From assembly GCA_025352145.1 (NCBI GenBank), contig JANXTY010000008.1, positions 1-34,301 on the forward strand: a DNA stretch of 34,301 nucleotides. The letters run 5' to 3'. This stretch comes from Oxalobacteraceae bacterium (GTDB lineage Bacteria > Pseudomonadota > Gammaproteobacteria > Burkholderiales > Burkholderiaceae_D). Shown piece after piece: positions 29,947-34,301 of the stretch (its first letter is position 1; each line of letters starts with the position of its first letter). The position numbers and the translations under genes are program-made. Under the pieces are notes generated by a model. That model had not been told where the DNA came from. It was given only the letters and a program-made list of their open reading frames with translations, and did not search any database.

Positions 29947-31197
29947 ATGAAAAATTTTAACGCCTCGAGTGTGTCTCCTGCTGGTCTTTACCAGGCTAAA
30001 GAATATCAATTACCAGATACCAAAGGGCATTTCGGACCTTATGGGGGAATTTTTGTATCTGAAACACTGACGCATGCACTCATCGAATTAAAGGATGCAT
30101 ATGCGCGTTACAGCAAGGATCCGAAATTTCTGGAAGAGTTTCGGTATGAATTGAAACACTTCGTTGGTCGCCCTTCACCGATCTATCATGCAAAACGTTG
30201 GTCAGAAATCATGGGGGGAGCTCAGATATATTTCAAGCGAGAAGATTTGAACCATACCGGTGCCCATAAAATTAACAATGTCATTGGTCAAGCACTGTTA
30301 GCCAAGCGCATGGGTAAGCCGCGCGTGATTGCAGAAACGGGAGCCGGCCAGCATGGTGTGGCGACAGCTACGATTTGTGCGCGCTTCGGGCTTGAATGTG
30401 TCATCTACATGGGAAGCGAGGACGTCCAGCGTCAGGCACAAAATGTCTATCGCATGAAGCTGTTGGGCGCTACCGTGGTGCCCGTCGAATCGGGTTCCAA
30501 GACACTCAAGGACGCATTGAATGAAGCGATGCGTGATTGGGTTACCAATGTGGAAAATACTTTTTATATTATCGGTACGGTTGCGGGACCTCATCCGTAT
30601 CCCATGATGGTGCGGGATTTTCAATCCGTGATTGGCGAGGAGTGTCTTTGGCAGATGCCGGAGTTAGCTGGTCGCCAGCCTGATTATGTGATTGCTTGCG
30701 TTGGCGGTGGCTCGAATGCGATGGGGATTTTTTACCCTTACATCGATGAAAAAAATGTCCAGTTAATCGGTGTCGAAGCAGCAGGGGAGGGATTGGATTC
30801 CGGCAAACATGCGGCATCCCTGACTGCCGGATCCCCTGGAGTTTTGCATGGAAATCGTACTTATTTACTGCAGGATGAGAATGGCCAGATTATCGAGACC
30901 CATTCTATATCCGCCGGTCTTGATTATCCAGGAGTAGGCCCCGAACATGCCTGGTTGAAAGACTCAGGTCGCGCTCGATACGTCACGATTACGGATGATG
31001 AAGCCCTCAAAGCATTCCATGATTGTTGCCGTATTGAAGGCATCATTCCCGCGCTAGAATCGAGCCATGCATTGGCCTACGCAGCTAAGCTGGCAGCCAC
31101 CTTGCGCAAAGATGGAATTGTACTGGCTAACCTGTCTGGGCGTGGTGATAAAGATATGCATACAGTGGCCGAACGTCTTGGGAATTTTTATTCGTAA
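29947..31197 (+). CDS. trpB: Tryptophan synthase beta chain
   Basis: A 416-residue PLP enzyme joining indole and serine to tryptophan. The PLP lysine is Lys108 in [23 protein letters not shown], the phosphate-binding [12 protein letters not shown], and the C-terminal LSGRGDKD are intact. ATG 29947 gives the family-like MKNFN... start; the TTG at 29929 overlapping the trpF stop is an alternative. It acts as an alpha2-beta2 complex with TrpA, encoded after a 232-base gap. Confidence 0.97.
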   Translation: MKNFNASSVSPAGLYQAKEYQLPDTKGHFGPYGGIFVSETLTHALIELKDAYARYSKDPKFLEEFRYELKHFVGRPSPIYHAKRWSEIMGGAQIYFKREDLNHTGAHKINNVIGQALLAKRMGKPRVIAETGAGQHGVATATICARFGLECVIYMGSEDVQRQAQNVYRMKLLGATVVPVESGSKTLKDALNEAMRDWVTNVENTFYIIGTVAGPHPYPMMVRDFQSVIGEECLWQMPELAGRQPDYVIACVGGGSNAMGIFYPYIDEKNVQLIGVEAAGEGLDSGKHAASLTAGSPGVLHGNRTYLLQDENGQIIETHSISAGLDYPGVGPEHAWLKDSGRARYVTITDDEALKAFHDCCRIEGIIPALESSHALAYAAKLAATLRKDGIVLANLSGRGDKDMHTVAERLGNFYS

Positions 31198-31213
31198 GGG
31201 GCCCAAGATTTTT

Positions 31214-31288
31214 ATGGAAGCATACGGTGTGCTTAACACGGCGCAGTACGAGGGATCGGAAGTGGTCACCAAAGGAAGATTGAAATAG
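31214..31288 (+). CDS. Doubtful 24-residue ORF between trpB and trpA
   Basis: ATG-initiated ORF (MEAYGVLNTAQYEGSEVVTK then GRLK) in the trpB-trpA gap. The frame is open upstream into trpB in a different frame. Composition is protein-like, with few rare features, but I do not recognise it. It may be a remnant of a gene formerly between trpB and trpA (several Burkholderiales have a DNA methyltransferase there) or chance. Confidence 0.2.
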   Translation: MEAYGVLNTAQYEGSEVVTKGRLK

Positions 31289-31429
31289 CGGTAGAGGAAT
31301 AAAAATTTCAATCATTGTTCGACGATCCCCCAGAATCGACCTCATCTCATCAAGCGTTTTATTCTATGTAATTTTTTTGTATTCAACAGACAAATTGCAG
31401 GAGTTACTTTCTAGAAATTGAAAACTATT

Positions 31430-32239
31430 ATGTCCAGAATCGCGTCCACCTTTTCTAATTTGACTGCGCAGAACAAAAAAGGCCTCATCCCTTTTATTAC
31501 AGCAGGCGACCCCGCTCCTGAACTGACGGTTCAGCTCATGCATGCACTGGTAGCAGGTGGCGCAGACATCATCGAGCTAGGTGTGCCATTCTCAGATCCG
31601 ATGGCAGATGGCCCCGTAATTCAGCGTTCTTCCGAGCGCGCACTGAAAAATGGTGTTGGTTTGCGCGACGTATTGGAATATGTGCGCGAATTTCGCACTA
31701 AAAATCAAATGACGCCTGTCGTGCTAATGGGGTATGCCAATCCTATTGAACATATGGGGATCGACCATTTTATTCGCGCCGCTAAAGAAGTGGGGGTCGA
31801 TGGGGTGCTGGTGGTTGATTATCCGCCCGAAGAATGTGAGGAATTTGCCGCTTCAATGAAGCAAAATGGTCTTGATACTATTTTTCTATTGGCACCAACT
31901 TCAACCGATGAACGTATTGAGGAGGTGGGAAAAATCGCCAGTGGTTATGTCTATTACGTATCGTTGAAAGGAGTGACTGGTTCTGCGCAACTGGATTTAG
32001 CAGCAGTGACAGCGATGATTCCTAAAATTAAAAAACACGTAACTGTGCCGGTGGGTGTTGGTTTCGGCATTCGTGATGGGCAAACTGCGAGCGCGATTGC
32101 GTCGGTGTCCGATGCTGTTGTGATTGGTAGTCGCATTATTCAAGAACTCGAAAATACGCCTCGTGATCAGGCAATACAAGCTGTGCAGAATTTCATACAG
32201 GGGATTCGGCAAGCGTTGGATCGGTCTTCAATCACCTAG
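31430..32239 (+). CDS. trpA: Tryptophan synthase alpha chain
   Basis: A 269-residue TIM-barrel subunit that releases indole from indole-3-glycerol phosphate and channels it to TrpB. Catalytic Glu is in [19 protein letters not shown] and catalytic Asp just after it. VDYPPEE, the phosphate loop [10 protein letters not shown] and VGFGIRDG are typical. ATG 31430 ([11 protein letters not shown]) matches family starts; TTG 31418 is in frame. The nearest GGAG is about 28 bases upstream, too far for either. The common followers accD and folC are not found after it. Confidence 0.97.
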   Translation: MSRIASTFSNLTAQNKKGLIPFITAGDPAPELTVQLMHALVAGGADIIELGVPFSDPMADGPVIQRSSERALKNGVGLRDVLEYVREFRTKNQMTPVVLMGYANPIEHMGIDHFIRAAKEVGVDGVLVVDYPPEECEEFAASMKQNGLDTIFLLAPTSTDERIEEVGKIASGYVYYVSLKGVTGSAQLDLAAVTAMIPKIKKHVTVPVGVGFGIRDGQTASAIASVSDAVVIGSRIIQELENTPRDQAIQAVQNFIQGIRQALDRSSIT

Positions 32240-32281
32240 GTTTTTTGCGATGGGATTCGTTCCCCCTGCACGATTCTTTCA

Positions 32282-32833
32282 TCAATAATGGGCCAGGCTT
32301 GGCAGAGGGAAAAAAGCCTGTTTCCTTGCATTTCTATTGTCGAGGTGCGAGCAGCATTTCTGCGCAATAGTGTGCCATTCCTCTGGGGAAAGAAGGTGAC
32401 GGGCAATGTAAAATAATTCGTTTTCTTCACGGGCCAATCGGGTATGCAGATCGCTGCAATAAACATCTAAGGCGGAAAATAATGCTTTCACACTCACCAT
32501 TCCGTCTTTGACTGCTGATTCCATTTGATCGTAGACGTATCGCAGCATGTGTAATGAGTGGGAGCTAATGGAATCTAATTCACCTAACAGCACGTCTACT
32601 TCAGTGCTTGCTTTGCGCAAGGCAGGGATCACATAAGCTTCTAGTTTGCGCGTGTGGCAGTAATGATCCAGCAGAACAAATTTTCGGAACATTTTTTTAA
32701 ACGCGCCAAGATCCACTCCCTCGGGATTGTCCCACGATCTGTTTCGTAAGCAATTTTGTAGTCCCGACAAAATACTGTGAATCTGTTGTTGCTCTTTGGA
32801 GATAACGCGGAGGGAATAAGGTCCAGAATTCAT
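32282..32833 (-). CDS. Hemerythrin HHE-domain-like protein
   Basis: A 183-residue cytoplasmic all-helical protein of the hemerythrin cation-binding family, which binds di-iron for oxygen, NO or stress sensing. Visible metal-ligand candidates are His19 (QQIHSIL), DHYCHTRKLEAYVIPAL around residues 56-72, the middle SHSLHMLRYV, and LHTRLAREENELFYIARHLL. Where most members have adjacent His-His before the acidic ligand, this one reads Cys59-His60 with the Glu two positions later, so the iron site is altered or misaligned by me. It is convergent with trpA (42 bases apart). The ATG overlaps the stop of a small upstream ORF (ATGA). Confidence 0.8.
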   Translation of the reverse strand: MNSGPYSLRVISKEQQQIHSILSGLQNCLRNRSWDNPEGVDLGAFKKMFRKFVLLDHYCHTRKLEAYVIPALRKASTEVDVLLGELDSISSHSLHMLRYVYDQMESAVKDGMVSVKALFSALDVYCSDLHTRLAREENELFYIARHLLSPEEWHTIAQKCCSHLDNRNARKQAFFPLPSLAHY

Positions 32834-33033
32834 GTCAGGTCTTTATAGGAAATGGAATTAGTAGGATAGATATTCGAATGCACATATTGCACGTCGCGAG
32901 GTTGATCTTTGCATAAATTTCGAGAGCAATAATTTTTCACAGTGAATTTTTTCCGTCGGTCAGTGCTGCAGCGCCCATGTCCCTTGAGAAAATCTTCGTG
33001 CAAATCGTGCAAATTAAAATTCTGCACAATCAT
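32830..33033 (-). CDS. Possible small ORF overlapping the hemerythrin start
   Basis: A 67-residue ORF from ATG 33033 (TTG 33057 also possible) whose TGA overlaps the hemerythrin ATG by four bases (ATGA), a typical translational-coupling layout. The sequence begins MIVQNFNLHDLHEDFLKG and is basic in the middle. I recognise no domain. Its start lies on a 9-bp tandem repeat. It could be a true small protein, a coupling leader, or chance. Confidence 0.3.
   Translation of the reverse strand: MIVQNFNLHDLHEDFLKGHGRCSTDRRKKFTVKNYCSRNLCKDQPRDVQYVHSNIYPTNSISYKDLT
32997..33014. repeat. Tandem 9-bp repeat upstream of the hemerythrin gene
   Basis: CGTGCAAAT is repeated directly twice in tandem. If the small minus-strand ORF is real it encodes LHDLH; otherwise it may be a regulator half-site pair. 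Confidence 0.4.
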
Positions 33034-33057
33034 TTTCAGAAATAATGCGAAGCCCAA

Positions 33058-33421
33058 GCTCAGGGGGGAAGCCTTGCTGACAATGCGGGTGCTTTAACCT
33101 GCATTGATGGTGACTTTACGTGGTGAGGTAAGTTCATTCCGTACGTTGCCGTACATTTATCGCGTCATTTATTGTAGGCTTGGTCATTCGTGGTGCAGGA
33201 CGATGTGACCAAAAAATAAGAATAAAACGAGAAATATAAATATTTTCTGTCGGTGGTGGTATCCGATATTGAGCACCTCATGATATTGATAATATTGATA
33301 AAAAAGACTCACGTAATTGGTGTCGAATAACAATTCTATGGGTGTACTGTTCGTTGGCGTACAGATTGGATGAGGATAAACGTTGAAAGTTCAATTTATT
33401 CTTCTTTTTATGGAGTAAATC
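33058..33421. other. 364-base AT-rich intergenic region before the BON lipoprotein
   Basis: No gene is seen. It holds a small hairpin GTACG-TTGC-CGTAC (33141-33154), a doubled TATTGATA element around 33280-33300, and the ribosome binding site ATGGAGTAAATC of the next gene. Its length suggests complex regulation or an sRNA, without direct evidence. Confidence 0.4.
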
Positions 33422-34000
33422 ATGCCCAAATTTTCAAATCGTTTTTTAATTATCGGACCAGTTTCTATTGTCCTGCTTGCCCTTTTATCGGCCTGTAATA
33501 ACAATGCGCATGACGCGGCGAATGTGGCTCCTGCGACCACGGTGGGTACAGAAGTCGATGATTCTGTGATTACCGGTAAAGTGAGAAGTGCGTTGCTTTC
33601 CGATGAAAATATCCGCAGTCTTGATATTAAAGTGAAGACTCGTAAAGGCGTGGTAATGTTGAGTGGATTTGCGGACAATCAGACGCAGATTGATCGCAGC
33701 ATCGTTGTTGCAAAAAATATCGAGGGTGTTAGCACTGTTGATAACCAACTAAGCGTGAAAGAAGGCAAGCAAACTGTCGGCAATAAGATCGACGATAGTA
33801 TGATCACGGCGCGTGTTAAGTCTGCCTTAATGGCGGATCCTTCAATGAAAAGTTTAGATGTACTCGTCACCACTAGAAAAGGTGAAGTCCAGTTGAGTGG
33901 ATTCGTCAACAATCCAATCCAATTGGAGAGCGCAATGAAAATTGCCAATGGTATTGAAGGAGTAACCGGAGTATCGAACCACATGAGCATTAAAAATTAA
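33422..34000 (+). CDS. BON-domain lipoprotein (two BON domains)
   Basis: A 192-residue envelope lipoprotein. The signal peptide ends in the lipobox LLSAC, with Cys25 as the lipidated residue. After a short linker come two BON domains (about 47-113 and 126-192). Both start DDSxIT and share the cores VRSALLSDENIRSLDIKVKT and VKSALMADPSMKSLDVLVTT, and both contain the central glycine in LSGF. BON proteins (OsmY, DolP family) bind membranes or phospholipids and are often stress-induced. GGAG lies eight bases before the ATG. The paired domains suggest internal duplication. It stands alone with its own long upstream region. Confidence 0.9.
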   Translation: MPKFSNRFLIIGPVSIVLLALLSACNNNAHDAANVAPATTVGTEVDDSVITGKVRSALLSDENIRSLDIKVKTRKGVVMLSGFADNQTQIDRSIVVAKNIEGVSTVDNQLSVKEGKQTVGNKIDDSMITARVKSALMADPSMKSLDVLVTTRKGEVQLSGFVNNPIQLESAMKIANGIEGVTGVSNHMSIKN

Positions 34001-34035
34001 TTTTTTTAACCCAGATTTTTCATTAAGACGAGTTC

Positions 34036-34301
34036 AAGTGTGCCTCTGGCGTATTGCCTGGCAAGGGTGTAGCAGGGGTTTCGAATGACAGGTCATTCGC
34101 CTGCGTAACGGTGTTCGCGTATCAGCGCACAGGCACCCTGCAAGGGAGCCGACGCGGCGGCCTTGCAGGGCGCATGGAGAAGGGTGTTCCACTGGAACGC
34201 CGAAGCTGCCCGGCGGTGCCCCAGATGGGCAATGGGATTCGTAGCGCTCTCACTCAATCCGCGATCTTCATTTTTACGCCAGCGCCAGCAAACAGGCGGC
34301 T
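34036..34301. other. GC-rich, hairpin-dense segment of unknown nature
   Basis: By hand count 138 of the last 221 bases are G or C (about 62%), sharply above the AT-rich sequence just before. Four inverted repeats lie within 150 bases: CGAATGAC/GTCATTCG (34082-34099), CCCTGCAAGG/CCTTGCAGGG (34136-34170, with an inner GCC/GGC), GTTCCA/TGGAAC (34186-34198) and TGCCC/GGGCA (34217-34231). No convincing coding frame is seen. It may be the edge of a mobile element, a structured RNA, or the 3' region of a minus-strand gene continuing beyond the window. Confidence 0.4.

Noticed and set aside
34036-34301. tRNA, RNase P, tmRNA or SRP RNA in the structured tail
   Set aside because: Their conserved core sequences were looked for on both strands and not found.

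Overview
The window looks like chromosomal core sequence of a betaproteobacterium, most likely order Burkholderiales and family Oxalobacteraceae (Glaciimonas-, Undibacterium- or Herminiimonas-like). This is inferred from gene content and order: mdh / GntR / sdhCDAB-sdhE-gltA, and leuC-entericidin-leuD-leuB-asd-fimV-truA-trpF-trpB-trpA. Base composition is moderate. No rRNA, tRNA, CRISPR array or intact insertion sequence was found.

Layout. (1) 1-4794: a very large hybrid sensor kinase (AAA/NACHT-like ATPase, helical middle, GAF, histidine kinase, receiver). Its N-terminal part is missing or frameshifted at the window edge. (2) 5085-5288: a cold-shock protein with a long leader, followed by two terminator-like hairpins. 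(3) 5458-10995, minus strand: aconitase A, a small secreted MliC-like protein, a CitE-like CoA-ester lyase and malate dehydrogenase. (4) 11304-17271, plus strand: a GntR/UTRA regulator with a 22-bp palindrome lying on its own predicted -10, then succinate dehydrogenase (sdhCDAB), its flavinylation factor sdhE, and citrate synthase. Regions 3 and 4 together form a TCA-cycle island that the GntR protein may control. (5) 17590-20059: chorismate synthase and an MFS transporter of the phenylpropionate-permease type. (6) 20222-32239, plus strand: the leucine block (possible leader peptide, leuC, entericidin lipoprotein, leuD, leuB), aspartate-semialdehyde dehydrogenase, the polar hub protein FimV, tRNA pseudouridine synthase TruA, and the last tryptophan enzymes trpF, trpB and trpA. 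(7) 32282-34000: a divergent hemerythrin-like protein preceded by a possible small overlapping ORF, then a two-BON-domain lipoprotein with a long AT-rich upstream region. (8) 34036-34301: a GC-rich, hairpin-dense segment with no recognised gene.

Most of the window is ordinary biosynthetic and respiratory metabolism. The parts least explained by known genes are the decayed 5' end of the sensor kinase, the structured GC-rich tail, the putative operator of the TCA-island GntR gene, the 17-residue Leu/Phe-rich ORF that ends three bases before leuC, and the non-coding gap between trpB and trpA. I found no convincing undescribed multi-gene system.
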